A stretch of DNA of 64,000 bases from Chitinophagaceae bacterium (GCA_016786845.1 JAEUVB010000004.1:30797-94796), one strand, 5' to 3'. Shown: positions 45,188 through 54,427, counted from the stretch's first letter. The notes: generated by a model from the sequence alone, not told the origin. Program-made: numbers and translations.

Positions 45188-46579
45188 ATGGCAACAGTTA
45201 CCCAGGAGAATATTGGTCTCCAGCACGAAAAAATTATCGTCCAATTAAGCAAAGAAGATTATCTGCCCGAGGTCGACAAGGCACTGAAAAAACATTCTAA
45301 AAACGCCAATATCCCGGGTTTCCGTAAGGGTATGGTGCCGGTCGGTATGGTGAAAAAAATGTACGGAGCCTCCATCTTCACCGATGAGGTATGGCGCCTG
45401 GCCGGTACTAAACTGGAAGAGCATCTCATCAATAATAAAGCCGAGATCTTCGCCCGTCCTATACCTGCTGAGTCTCAGGAAAGACTGAATCTCGATGTCA
45501 ACAACCCGCAAGACTATACCTTCGAATTTGAGATCGGCACACGTCCCGATTTTCAAATTCCTTTGCTCAACAACGCTACCACCATGCCGATCTACAAGGT
45601 AATCGTGACCGATGATATGGTGAGAGAAGAGGCCGAAAAGCTCCAATATAAAGCCGGCAATATGACTGAACCGGAAAGTGTAACCGGAGAAGATAATGTA
45701 CTCAATGTAGTCTTTGAAGAAATCGACGAGCAAGGTCAGACCATCGAAGGCGGCATCACTAAAGACAATTCCCTCCTCGTGAAATACTTTACCCCGGCTT
45801 TACAAGCTCAGCTCATGGGTAAGAAAAACAACGACGAAGTCACATTCAACCTTCAGGATACTTTCGATGAAAAACTTTTGCCGGCCATTCTGAAAGATCT
45901 CGATTTGGACCCACAGGATGCCGATGCCCGCAATAAGCGCTTCCGCATGAAGATCACCAAGGTAGGTCTGGTCGAAAAAGCACCCCTCACCAAGGAAACT
46001 TTTGAAAAAATATATCCGGGTCGTGGTTTGGAAACCGAAGAAGAATTTTACAGCATCCTGAAAGAGGAAATCCAACGCTATTGGGATTCACAAGCCCGTA
46101 CCCGTCTGCACAACGAATTATTCGAGCGCCTCGTTCACGAAACCCCGATCAACTTGCCGGTCAATTTTCTGAAACGCTGGATGAGCATCGGTGGTGAGAC
46201 TTACAAAACGCCTGAGTCGGTTGAAAAGGAATACGGCACCTTCGATCATCAAATGCGCTGGCAGTTGGTGAGCGACAAAATCATTGACGACAATAAACTG
46301 ACGGTGGATCAGGAGGAATTGGAACAAGCCGCCCGCATGCAAATCATGAGCTATTTTGGCCAGCACGGTCAAATGCCTTCTATGGATGCAGAATGGATGG
46401 AACCCTTTGTGAAAAAACAATTGGCCGACAAGAAATTCAACGATGAACTCTGCAACCGCATCATTACCGATAAGTTGTTCTGGACCATCGAACAAAAAAT
46501 AAATTTGCAGGAAACCGAAATCGGCTTAGACGAATTCATCCACCTGCCAAGCAGTCATCACCATCATCATCATGACTAG
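45188..46579 (+). CDS. tig: Trigger factor chaperone with natural C-terminal His tract
   Basis: Trigger factor binds nascent chains at the ribosome exit. The 463 residues start with the ribosome-binding domain (HEKIIVQLSKEDYLPEVDKA and NIPGFRKGMVPVGMVKKMYG, the signature loop). A degenerate PPIase-like region follows (about 150-240), then the helical C-terminal arms (MRWQLVSDKIIDDNKLTVDQ). The end LPSSHHHHHHD is an uninterrupted six-histidine tract coded CAT/CAC, not a common trigger factor feature. Homology to E. coli is low, as usual in Bacteroidota. Single gene. Confidence 0.93.
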   Translation: MATVTQENIGLQHEKIIVQLSKEDYLPEVDKALKKHSKNANIPGFRKGMVPVGMVKKMYGASIFTDEVWRLAGTKLEEHLINNKAEIFARPIPAESQERLNLDVNNPQDYTFEFEIGTRPDFQIPLLNNATTMPIYKVIVTDDMVREEAEKLQYKAGNMTEPESVTGEDNVLNVVFEEIDEQGQTIEGGITKDNSLLVKYFTPALQAQLMGKKNNDEVTFNLQDTFDEKLLPAILKDLDLDPQDADARNKRFRMKITKVGLVEKAPLTKETFEKIYPGRGLETEEEFYSILKEEIQRYWDSQARTRLHNELFERLVHETPINLPVNFLKRWMSIGGETYKTPESVEKEYGTFDHQMRWQLVSDKIIDDNKLTVDQEELEQAARMQIMSYFGQHGQMPSMDAEWMEPFVKKQLADKKFNDELCNRIITDKLFWTIEQKINLQETEIGLDEFIHLPSSHHHHHHD

Positions 46580-46596
46580 TAGGGGGTAAAAAAATA

Positions 46597-46630
46597 GAAA
46601 AGAGGGCTTCGTAAGAGGCTCTTTTTTTAT
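46597..46630 (+). terminator. Terminator of tig
   Basis: An imperfect stem AAAGAG..CTCTTT with inner CTT/AAG and T7, 20 bp after the stop. Its loop CTTCGTAAGAG-like sequence is shared with the dnaK terminator. Confidence 0.6.
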
Positions 46631-46653
46631 GCCCCCGATGAGCCTCCGTTCAT

Positions 46654-46694
46654 CCCGGCATTTCGTGCGGGGACCCGGAATCCCCTTCGGGGGA
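46654..46694. other. Two adjacent GC-rich hairpins in the tig-recJ gap
   Basis: CCCGGCA-TTTCG-TGCGGGG (46654-46672, one mismatch) and TCCCC-TTCG-GGGGA (46681-46694, a UUCG tetraloop). The stretch 46632-46735 is clearly more GC-rich than its surroundings and contains no gene. Confidence 0.55.
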
Positions 46695-46761
46695 GTGAAA
46701 GCGGCCAGGCCTATAAGTTTCTCCCTAACCTTATTGGTTGAGTCCCTTTAAACATTCACCA

Positions 46762-48468
46762 TTACATGACATCCACAACCTTCATCTGTATCCTCGTCTG
46801 TCCGTTCCAAACATTCTCTTCAATATGATAGAGAATATCGAAGGTGGGTTTTGCTTTCACCACAGAGTTGAGTTTATCCGCCATATTAAATCCTATGCCT
46901 TGTATGCTGGGGCCGTTTTCCTGATCCACTACAAAACGGATATGTTTTTCTTTGACGATTTGACTCATGCCTTTATAATCGCGCACGTTGCGCGTGAGGA
47001 ATATGGGTCTCATATTGTCGGGACCATGCGGGGCAAATTGTCGCAGTACATTGAGATAGGCTTCAGTGATGGTGCTTAAGTCTATCTCTGCATCGATTTC
47101 AATCTCGGGCTGAAAGAGTTCTTCAGCCACCATGCTCTTCACCACTTCGTCGAATCGTTTACGAAAGGCCGGAAGTTTTTCTTCGCTCATAGTTAGTCCG
47201 GCTGCAAAATAGTGTCCGCCATAGGCATCCAAATATTCTGCACAGTGATTGAGCCCTTCAAACAAATTGAATCCCTTGATGGATCGGGCCGAACCGGTCA
47301 CTTTCCCGTTCGATAATGTCAGTACAATGGTCGGGCGATAATGATGTTCGATGAGGCGTGAAGCTACGATGCCCACAACGCCTTTATGCCATTCAGGATG
47401 GTATACAACTGTCGAACGGAGTGCTGTATCTGAATATATTTCCTGTATCTGTTCCAAGGCTTCTACTGTGGTCGATTTATCGATATCGCGCCGGTCATTA
47501 TTATTTTCCTGCAATTGTTCGGCCAGCGATTTAGCTGCCTCATCATCTTCAGCCAAAAAGAGCTCAACAGCCTTACGCGCATCATCCATACGGCCTGCCG
47601 CATTCACCCTGGGAGCAATAATAAAGACCAGATCGGTAATGGTAAATGCTTTATCCAGATTGCTGATTTGTTTAAGGGCTTTCAACGGAATAGACGGATC
47701 TTCATTCGCTTTTTTCAATCCCAATACACATAGGGTTCTGTTTTCACCGGTAATAGGTACAATATCTGCTGCTATGGCCGTGGCTACGAGATCGAGAAAC
47801 TGATTGACCCGATCGGTAGCAATGTCATATTGTTTGGCATACGCCGAAATCAGTTTATACCCCACACCGCATCCGCAGAGTTCTTTGTAAGGATAGTTAC
47901 AATCCGGTTGTTTGGGATTGAGTATGGCATAGGCCCCGGGCAATATGTCGTCGGGCATATGATGGTCGCAAACAATCACATCGATGCCATAGGAGGCAGC
48001 CTCGGCAATCAATACCGTCGATTTGATGCCGCAGTCGAGGGTAATGATCAAACTAAACCCGGCTTCACGGGCATAGTCGATACCCTGTTTCGAAACACCA
48101 TAACCTTCAGTAAATCGATGGGGAATATAAAATTCAAGATTAGGGTGAAGGTCCTTAAAAAAACGATAGACTACCGCGACTGAGGTCGTACCATCTACAT
48201 CATAATCGCCGTAGATAAGCACTTTTTCGCCTTGAGAGATGGCCTTGTGGATGCGTTCTACAGCCTTATGCATATCCTTCATCAAAAAAGGGTCATGCAG
48301 GTGCTCTGCAGACGTGCGAAAGAATTGTTTCGATTTTTCAAAGGTATCGATACCGCGTTGTACCAACATACGGCACAGACTAGGATGAATTTTCAGGGAT
48401 TGTTGGAGGGAGTTTACAAGCTCTGCATCAGCAGCTTTGAGCGTCCATTTTTTTTGTAACATCAGCAT
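46762..48468 (-). CDS. recJ: Single-stranded-DNA-specific exonuclease RecJ
   Basis: RecJ degrades single-stranded DNA 5' to 3' in recombination and mismatch repair. The 568 residues show the DHH-family motifs in order: DYDVDGT (88-94, motif I), TLDCGIKS, CDHHMPDD (167-174, motif III) and NAAGRMDDARKAVELF. The DHHA1 domain has GSARSIKGFNLFEGL and AYGGHYFAAGLTM, and an OB-like C-terminus follows. Length fits the family. It is read opposite to tig and has 50 bp to the ABC permease stop. Confidence 0.95.
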   Translation of the reverse strand: MLMLQKKWTLKAADAELVNSLQQSLKIHPSLCRMLVQRGIDTFEKSKQFFRTSAEHLHDPFLMKDMHKAVERIHKAISQGEKVLIYGDYDVDGTTSVAVVYRFFKDLHPNLEFYIPHRFTEGYGVSKQGIDYAREAGFSLIITLDCGIKSTVLIAEAASYGIDVIVCDHHMPDDILPGAYAILNPKQPDCNYPYKELCGCGVGYKLISAYAKQYDIATDRVNQFLDLVATAIAADIVPITGENRTLCVLGLKKANEDPSIPLKALKQISNLDKAFTITDLVFIIAPRVNAAGRMDDARKAVELFLAEDDEAAKSLAEQLQENNNDRRDIDKSTTVEALEQIQEIYSDTALRSTVVYHPEWHKGVVGIVASRLIEHHYRPTIVLTLSNGKVTGSARSIKGFNLFEGLNHCAEYLDAYGGHYFAAGLTMSEEKLPAFRKRFDEVVKSMVAEELFQPEIEIDAEIDLSTITEAYLNVLRQFAPHGPDNMRPIFLTRNVRDYKGMSQIVKEKHIRFVVDQENGPSIQGIGFNMADKLNSVVKAKPTFDILYHIEENVWNGQTRIQMKVVDVM

Positions 48469-48518
48469 TCACAGGTTCGGTTCACAATTTCAGAAAATCT
48501 AAGGTAAGGATAAAACCC

Positions 48519-49622
48519 TTATTCCCAACGGAAAACTTTAATGGCAACAATATACACGACAAGTCCCCATATGCCAAGGATGCCTATTTGTTTCCAACAG
48601 TCGATGATGCTGCGGCCTTCAAAAGCCACAGCACGCATGGCATTATTGAGTTGAGTTAAAGGGAGGGCTTTACAAATGGGTTGCAACCAGGCCGGAAAAT
48701 TGCTTACACCCAGAAATACACCCGACAGCAAGAGCTGAGGCATGGTAATCATATTGGCCAAAGGTGGAATGCTGGCTTCACTCTTGGCTACACTGCTGAT
48801 GATGAATCCCATACCCAAAAATAAAATCAATCCAATCGCGGCCAAAAGAATCATTTGTATATAGGTCAGAAAACCATGAACTAATGTAAATCCAAATACA
48901 AAATGTCCGACCAGAATAATGACTGAAGCAGAAATCAACTGCATAATCAATCTCGAAAAACCTTCAGCAAATATGATATTGGATCGACGAACGGGAGTGG
49001 CAAAGAAGCGTTTGAGAACCAGGGTTTGCCTTAGATTGAAAAACAAAAATGCGGTACCGAAAATACCGGCTGATAACAGTGAAAATCCTAACATGCCCGG
49101 TAAAAAGAAATCGAGATATTTATATTCGCGTCCTTCAATGGATTTCGGCATGGAGATTTCAGCGATGGTCTTATTATCCGGATATTGAACTTTACTCAAT
49201 TGATCGACCACATTCCCAACTACTTGCAGGGCGATATTTTTATCATTGCCCGCAGCCTCACAAGTTTTAAGGGTAACCAAATAGGGTGATCCCGTGGTGT
49301 CGGCATTTTTTTGAATGTCTAAGATGGCGCCTAATTTACCTTTTCTAAATTCGGTATATAATTCTGTTGTATCGTCGTAGCTGTTAATATTCGCTACGGG
49401 TGCCAGGGCCAGTGTTTTATAGATCAAATTATTGGTATCGGCATTCGGTTCCATCGCGATATCGACCCTGAAACCACTTCCTCCCATTAGTCCGAACGCC
49501 ACGATAAATATGAGGGGAAAGGCAATACTGAAAAAGATGGCCGACGGACTTTTAACCATCGACAATAAACTCCCCTTAGTGAGGGCTTTCAGCGCACGAA
49601 ATTGACTATAGGATGATGACAT
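48519..49622 (-). CDS. ABC-2 type transporter permease
   Basis: This 367-residue inner-membrane protein has an N-terminal helix (SAIFFSIAFPLIFIVAFGLM), a periplasmic domain at about 35-165 (VDIAMEPNADTNNLIYKTLA) and five more helices from about 175 on (LGFSLLSAGIFGTAFLFFNL, FLTYIQMILLAAIGLILFLG), matching ABC2_membrane. No ATPase gene is next to it, so its partner lies elsewhere. The substrate (drug, lipid or polysaccharide) is not evident. A full-match -7 element lies five bases before ATG 49622. Confidence 0.88.
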   Translation of the reverse strand: MSSSYSQFRALKALTKGSLLSMVKSPSAIFFSIAFPLIFIVAFGLMGGSGFRVDIAMEPNADTNNLIYKTLALAPVANINSYDDTTELYTEFRKGKLGAILDIQKNADTTGSPYLVTLKTCEAAGNDKNIALQVVGNVVDQLSKVQYPDNKTIAEISMPKSIEGREYKYLDFFLPGMLGFSLLSAGIFGTAFLFFNLRQTLVLKRFFATPVRRSNIIFAEGFSRLIMQLISASVIILVGHFVFGFTLVHGFLTYIQMILLAAIGLILFLGMGFIISSVAKSEASIPPLANMITMPQLLLSGVFLGVSNFPAWLQPICKALPLTQLNNAMRAVAFEGRSIIDCWKQIGILGIWGLVVYIVAIKVFRWE

Positions 49623-49627
49623 GAAGT

Positions 49628-49635
49628 CAAATATA
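49628..49635 (-). promoter_or_regulatory. Predicted -7 element of the ABC permease gene, five bases from the start
   Basis: TATATTTG on the minus strand, then ACTTC and the ATG at 49622. No clear TTG at the -33 position. A leaderless message is predicted if it is used. Confidence 0.4.
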
Positions 49636-49657
49636 CAAATGCTGTTTGATTCTTAGC

Positions 49658-50302
49658 TTAATTCCACAAACTCAACATCACCCCAAATCGAAAATCCAAG
49701 GTCTGATAATAACGTGAATTCGGATTTTGAACCAAATCATACAATACCATTAGGTATGTATGCCCATAGTTTCCAAAGCGCTGCATATACCCGGCACCCA
49801 ATAATAAGGACGGTACCAATAATCGCGTCGACTGATCTTCGAGTTTCCCCGTCTGCAAATTGTAACTGGGCTGATACACAAACTTGGTCCAATTCATTTC
49901 GGGTTCCACATTCAGAATCAGAAAATTCCTGACCATGTATCTGGCGTAGATAGAAAAAGAATAAGCCGGAATTTTAAACTTAAAGGTTTCTTTCTGTCCG
50001 GTCACAACGTTGTTATAATCAAATGCCTCTTGATAATAATTAAATCCTAAGGTGGTACCCACATAAAAATTGTCCGTCAAACAATAAGCCAAAGAGGGTG
50101 CCAGGTTGATGGAGAAGGCTCGGGATCCCGCCCCAAAACCTAAATTGGGTCCGAGAAGTAATCGGGTCTTATCAAAATTGCCTGAGTTCTTTTTTTTCTT
50201 CTTAGGTGCAAGCATATTATGGGTTACACTTATCGCAGAGGGTTCCGCAAAAATTGAACCTGTAGAGGCGGCTAAAAAAAGCAACAGCAATATTTTTTTC
50301 AT
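49658..50302 (-). CDS. Outer-membrane beta-barrel protein
   Basis: This 214-residue exported protein has a signal peptide (MKKILLLLFLAASTGSIFAE), a basic stretch (APKKKKKNSGNF) and then strand-like segments such as SFSIYARYMVRNFLILNVEP and LDFRFGVMLSLWN. The C-terminal FRFGVMLSLWN is similar to barrel ends in this phylum, though it ends in Asn. There is a 35-bp gap to the ABC permease gene in the same direction, but a predicted promoter sits between. Function unknown. Confidence 0.72.
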   Translation of the reverse strand: MKKILLLLFLAASTGSIFAEPSAISVTHNMLAPKKKKKNSGNFDKTRLLLGPNLGFGAGSRAFSINLAPSLAYCLTDNFYVGTTLGFNYYQEAFDYNNVVTGQKETFKFKIPAYSFSIYARYMVRNFLILNVEPEMNWTKFVYQPSYNLQTGKLEDQSTRLLVPSLLLGAGYMQRFGNYGHTYLMVLYDLVQNPNSRYYQTLDFRFGVMLSLWN

Positions 50303-50361
50303 CTCTTTATTTTGTACGGTAAAGGTAGGACCTACATAACGGTGGAAAAATTAAAAAGTTG

Positions 50362-50397
50362 TAAAAAAAAGGGCCGCCTTGAAGGCAGCCCTTTTTT
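50362..50397 (-). terminator. Terminator of the 50412-51476 gene
   Basis: AAAAAGGGCCGCCTT pairs with AAGGCAGCCCTTTTTT with one bulge, next to the stop at 50412. Confidence 0.85.
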
Positions 50398-50411
50398 GAT
50401 TTTGAATGCTT

Positions 50412-51476
50412 TTATTTGGTGAATAGTCCGGTAAAGGCTTTTTCCCCTGCACGTATGCTCAGGATATAAGACCCTGCAGAAAGACCACTTGTATTCAAGC
50501 GATATTCTGTACCACTCACTTTGGTCGCTTTTACAGTTTGTACACTGCCATTCATGCTAACCATCAAAAACGATACTTGATCATAAGCAGAAGCTAAGGT
50601 GATGGTCATTTGATCGGTAGCCGGATTTGGATACATCATGATTCCGGCTTGTTCGAAATCGGTCACGGAAGAAGGAGATGTCATGAAAGTGGCATCTGTA
50701 CCCCAGGTCGTATCTACACTGTTGATGGCGCGAATACGATAGTGATAAGTTGTATTGGCAGTTAATCCGCCTAATGAAGCAGAAACCGCAGTTCCGGTTG
50801 TGCCGGTCACCGGTGAAGGAACCATGGCAGTAGAAGTGCCATAAGCTGTGGTCGGGCCATATTCAATGATCACATCGGTAGAAGCACCATTGGCATTCAC
50901 CACACCGTTTACAGTTGCAGAGGTTTGAGTAATACCGGTAACTCCGCCATTGGCAACAGAAGGTGCAGTGGCAGAAGCTGCTGCTACATTGAAGGTAAGT
51001 GCTGCCGTATTATAAGCATCTCCGGATGAATTCGTATTTCCGTTCACGGCATTTCCGGCGATATTAAAGGTAACCGCACTTCCGGTCATAGGAGCTGTCC
51101 AGGAAAAGGACCATGAAGCCACACCGCTGGCCATGGTGAGCGGACTGGTATGATGAAGTTCGGTACCGCCCATCAGCATGGTATTGGCAGGCGCATTCGA
51201 CATCGTTCCGGATGTGATCGAAAGATCAAATCCTGCTTTCGCTTGCGAAGAATTGCTAACGGTCAGGATCATGGAATAAGTTTGACCCGCAACCCAACCT
51301 GCGGTAGGTATACCGGTTAAACTGATCGTCGTTGCTGTGCTGGAGGTATGGCATCCGCCGCCACCGCAGCCTGTCGTGCTGACACCCATCTGACCGGCAC
51401 TGCTCGAACTGAATACCAGATAGCCTGCAATCAGTCCGATGAAAATGGATAATGAAAGTAATTTTTTAGTGTACAT
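50412..51476 (-). CDS. T9SS-sorted protein with choice-of-anchor V-like and fibronectin III domains
   Basis: This 354-residue secreted protein has an N-terminal hydrophobic signal (LLSLSIFIGLIAGYLVFSSS). A reelin-like beta domain of the choice-of-anchor V type covers residues about 30-165 and begins TTGCGGGGCHTSS. In relatives this place often has a CxxCH heme-binding-like motif; here the spacing is CGGGGCH, four residues between the cysteines. A fibronectin III domain follows (about 170-265: TGITQTSATVNGVVNANGAS and TTYHYRIRAINS), then the T9SS sorting domain (MMYPNPATDQMTITLAS to AGSYILSIRAGEKA). Its partner or ligand is unknown. Confidence 0.86.
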   Translation of the reverse strand: MYTKKLLSLSIFIGLIAGYLVFSSSSAGQMGVSTTGCGGGGCHTSSTATTISLTGIPTAGWVAGQTYSMILTVSNSSQAKAGFDLSITSGTMSNAPANTMLMGGTELHHTSPLTMASGVASWSFSWTAPMTGSAVTFNIAGNAVNGNTNSSGDAYNTAALTFNVAAASATAPSVANGGVTGITQTSATVNGVVNANGASTDVIIEYGPTTAYGTSTAMVPSPVTGTTGTAVSASLGGLTANTTYHYRIRAINSVDTTWGTDATFMTSPSSVTDFEQAGIMMYPNPATDQMTITLASAYDQVSFLMVSMNGSVQTVKATKVSGTEYRLNTSGLSAGSYILSIRAGEKAFTGLFTK

Positions 51477-51689
51477 AGAAATTAGTTTTGAGAGGTGAAA
51501 ATGAAATATGTGAGAACAAGATATAGTTTGTAGACGAATTTGTCAAGTACATCGTTGGATTTCTTGCTGAAATCAGAAAAAGAATGGCCTAAGGTGACCA
51601 ATTAAATATGTACTCCTTTCTGTCATCATGGCCGATAGGGAATCTATTTTATCTCTATTTGGTCTATGAAACAAGCGAAAAAAAACATT

Positions 51690-52400
51690 CACCCCTTCAT
51701 CCGTCAACATCCCTCTATCTGTAAAATCCGTGTTCCCTAAAAACCCATCAACCCACGAATCCCATCCGTGTCCATCCCTCCATCCGTTCCATCCGTGTTC
51801 CCTGTAAAATAAATCATCCAACTTAATCTATAACCCACTCATCTATCCGTGTCCATCCCATCATCCGTTCCATCCGTGTTCCCTGTAAAATAAATCATCC
51901 AACTTAATCCAAAACCCACTCATCCATCCGTGTCCATCCCTTCATCTGTCAAATCCGTGCTCCTTATATAACCCAACAACCCACGAATCCTATACGTGAC
52001 CATCCCATCATCCGTTCCATCCGTGTCCATCCCTCCATCCGTTCTATCCGTGTTCCATGTATTATCCATCAACCCACTCATCCATCCGTGAGCATCCCAT
52101 CATCCGTTCCATCCGTGTTCCCTGTACAATAAATCATCCAACTTAATCTATAACCCACTCATCCATCCGTGTCCATCCCTTCATCTGTAAAATCCGTGTT
52201 CCCTGTATTATCCATCAACCCACTCATCCATCCGTCACCATCCCTTCATCTGTAAAATCCGTGTTCCCCACATAACCCATCAACCCACTCATCCATCCGT
52301 CACCATCCCTTCATCTGTAAAATCCGTGTTCCCTGTATTACCCAACAACCCACGAATCCATCCGTGACCTTCCTTCCATCCGTAAAATCCGTGTTCTACA
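51690..52400. repeat. Long degenerate intergenic repeat array
   Basis: The block ATCCGTGTTCC (with small changes) occurs ten times, at 51726, 51791, 51872, 51953, 52046, 52111, 52192, 52257, 52322 and 52387. Spacings are 65, 81, 81, 93, 65, 81, 65, 65 and 65 bp. Between the blocks are variants of CATCCGTGTCCATCCCTTCA, TCTGTAAA and CATCAACCCACTCATCC. The 81-bp units carry an additional AAATCATCCAACTTAATC-like insert. No open frame fits. The array fills the gap between the acyl-CoA dehydrogenase stop and the T9SS gene start. Confidence 0.92.
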
Positions 52401-52403
52401 TCA

Positions 52404-53546
52404 CTACTTCAACAACTCCCGTGCAATCACCAACTTCTGTATTTCCGATGTTCCTTCTCCTATCGTACACAACTTGCTGTCGCGATAGTATTTTTCGACC
52501 GGAAAGTCTTTTGTATACCCATAACCACCAAAGATCTGCACCGCGTCGGTAGCCACACGCACCGAAACTTCCGATGCATAATATTTGGCAAAAGCACTTT
52601 GCTTGGTGACTTTCTCTCCGCGGTTAATGAGGTCTGCAGCTTGATAAATCAAAAGTTCTGAGGCTTCAATCTGCGTGGCCATATCAGCCAGCTTCCATTG
52701 TATAGCCTGAAAATTTGAGATCGGCTGATCAAATTGCTGACGTTCTTTGGCATATTTCAAGGAGGCTTCATAGGCGCCTTTGGCAATGCCTAAAGCTAAG
52801 GCCGCAATAGAAATACGACCGCCATCCAATATTTTCATCGATTGCTTAAATCCGTCACCCACTTCTCCCAGACGCTGTGCATCCGATATTCTGCAGTTGT
52901 CAAAAACCAATTCGCAGGTTTCTGAAGCACGCATGCCTAATTTATTTTCTTTTTTCCCTGCGGTAAAGCCAGGAGTGCCTTTCTCAATGGCAAATGCCGT
53001 GGCGTTATTCTTCGCACGAGGTTCTCCGGTACGACAAAGCACTACAGCTACATCGCCGCTTTTCCCATGAGTAATCCAGTTTTTGGTACCGTTAATTACC
53101 CAATCATCACCATCCCGAACGGCCGTACAACGCATATTACCTGCATCCGACCCGGTATTGGCTTCTGTCAGTCCCCATGCTCCAATCCATTCACCACTTG
53201 CCAATTTAGGGATATACTTCTTCTTGAGGTCTTCACTGCCAAATTTATAAATATGATTGGTGCAAAGCGAATTATGAGCTGCTACCGATAAGCCGATCGA
53301 ACCACAAACTTTGGCGATCTCACTCACGACGGTCACATACTCGGTATAACTTAAACCCGAGCCGCCATATTCCTGTGGAATCAACACGCCCATCAAACCC
53401 AATTCACCCAATTGACGAAATACATGGACCGGAAATTCCTGACTTTCATCCCACTCCATCATTTTGGGGCGGATATTCTTTTCGGCAAAATCCCGAATCA
53501 TGTCAGCGATTTGTTTCTGCGTCTCGTTTTGTGAAAATTCCATCAT
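52404..53546 (-). CDS. Acyl-CoA dehydrogenase
   Basis: This 380-residue FAD enzyme oxidises acyl-CoA to enoyl-CoA in beta-oxidation or branched-chain amino-acid breakdown. It shows GAWGLTEANTGSDAGNMRCT (FAD and substrate binding), the FQAIQWKLADMA region and QIFGGYGYTKDFPVEKYYRD. The catalytic Glu is E364 in IGEGTSEIQKL, the usual C-terminal position of short-chain-type enzymes. Length and motifs suit short-chain or glutaryl-type enzymes, but chain-length specificity cannot be stated. It lies 11 bp downstream of the ComEA-like gene and is probably co-transcribed with it. Confidence 0.94.
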   Translation of the reverse strand: MMEFSQNETQKQIADMIRDFAEKNIRPKMMEWDESQEFPVHVFRQLGELGLMGVLIPQEYGGSGLSYTEYVTVVSEIAKVCGSIGLSVAAHNSLCTNHIYKFGSEDLKKKYIPKLASGEWIGAWGLTEANTGSDAGNMRCTAVRDGDDWVINGTKNWITHGKSGDVAVVLCRTGEPRAKNNATAFAIEKGTPGFTAGKKENKLGMRASETCELVFDNCRISDAQRLGEVGDGFKQSMKILDGGRISIAALALGIAKGAYEASLKYAKERQQFDQPISNFQAIQWKLADMATQIEASELLIYQAADLINRGEKVTKQSAFAKYYASEVSVRVATDAVQIFGGYGYTKDFPVEKYYRDSKLCTIGEGTSEIQKLVIARELLK

Positions 53547-53557
53547 GGCTTATTGCT

Positions 53558-54427
53558 TTATTGAAGGGTCAAGTAGTTTGCAATTTTACGAAATAATTCT
53601 TCATTTATCAATGGAATTTCTTTCAGGTCATCAAGCTTCTCAATTTTATAATTATGTCCCTTACGATAGGCTGCAATTGCATTTGCGACCTCCCCCCGGA
53701 GATAAGGATGCGCATTTAACTCTGCCAGGGTAGCCACATTCAGGTTGATTTTTTTAACCCCTTTGCTGTTTACGTGAATAAATGGTTTGATCTTTTGAAA
53801 AGTCTCTTCACGAATTCCGTAAACCTCCTTCAGTTGCTCCAACCGCACATAACCACCCAGCAACTCCCGATATTGTATGATGTTTTGGGCCAACTTACTG
53901 CCGATGCCATTCAGTTTAATCAGTGCGTTTGTATCTGCCGTATTCAATTCTACAGGAGAACCATTCGTCTGAAATCCACCCCCGTTTCGCTCATAGCTTA
54001 TCTCAGGGATTTGAATATAGGGCTCAAGAGTATCATATTCTTCGGGACGTAAACCATATATTTTTTGAAATCCTTCTTTACGATAAAAATGCCCTCCCTT
54101 GCTCCGGTAATTCAAAATCGTATGGATCAACTTAGGCCTCAGTCCGAGTTTCACAAAACCCGATGAATCCAGGGTATTCGGATTGAATAGAAAGGGTCTG
54201 ATGCTATGGGTGTCGATTTCTGTTGTTCTGAAGCTCTTGAACTTTCCACGGTCCAATGCCGCTATGAGGGCCTGATACTTTGCCGAGGCCTTCACGGGTT
54301 TACGCGTTATCCATTGAGGCAGCATAAAGTAAACACCCCATGTTCCGACGATGAGAGCGATCAATACCAATAAGGCCATACGCTGACTATTGGAAAATTC
54401 AAACCATAAGGGTAACCATTTTTTCAT
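53558..54427 (-). CDS. ComEA-like helix-hairpin-helix protein
   Basis: This 289-residue protein has one N-terminal membrane helix (MALLVLIALIVGTWGVYFML) and three helix-hairpin-helix-type units. The clearest is ELNTADTNALIKLNGIGSKL around residues 160-200, and another begins NLNVATLAELNAHPYLRGEV. The HhH units resemble ComEA, which binds incoming DNA in natural transformation. In Bacteroidota such proteins are widespread and their role is not established. It precedes the acyl-CoA dehydrogenase gene by 11 bp. Confidence 0.86.
   Translation of the reverse strand: MKKWLPLWFEFSNSQRMALLVLIALIVGTWGVYFMLPQWITRKPVKASAKYQALIAALDRGKFKSFRTTEIDTHSIRPFLFNPNTLDSSGFVKLGLRPKLIHTILNYRSKGGHFYRKEGFQKIYGLRPEEYDTLEPYIQIPEISYERNGGGFQTNGSPVELNTADTNALIKLNGIGSKLAQNIIQYRELLGGYVRLEQLKEVYGIREETFQKIKPFIHVNSKGVKKINLNVATLAELNAHPYLRGEVANAIAAYRKGHNYKIEKLDDLKEIPLINEELFRKIANYLTLQ

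Noticed and set aside
51690..52400. Possible CRISPR array
   Set aside because: Units are degenerate, spacers resemble each other, spacing is 65-93 bp and no cas gene is near.
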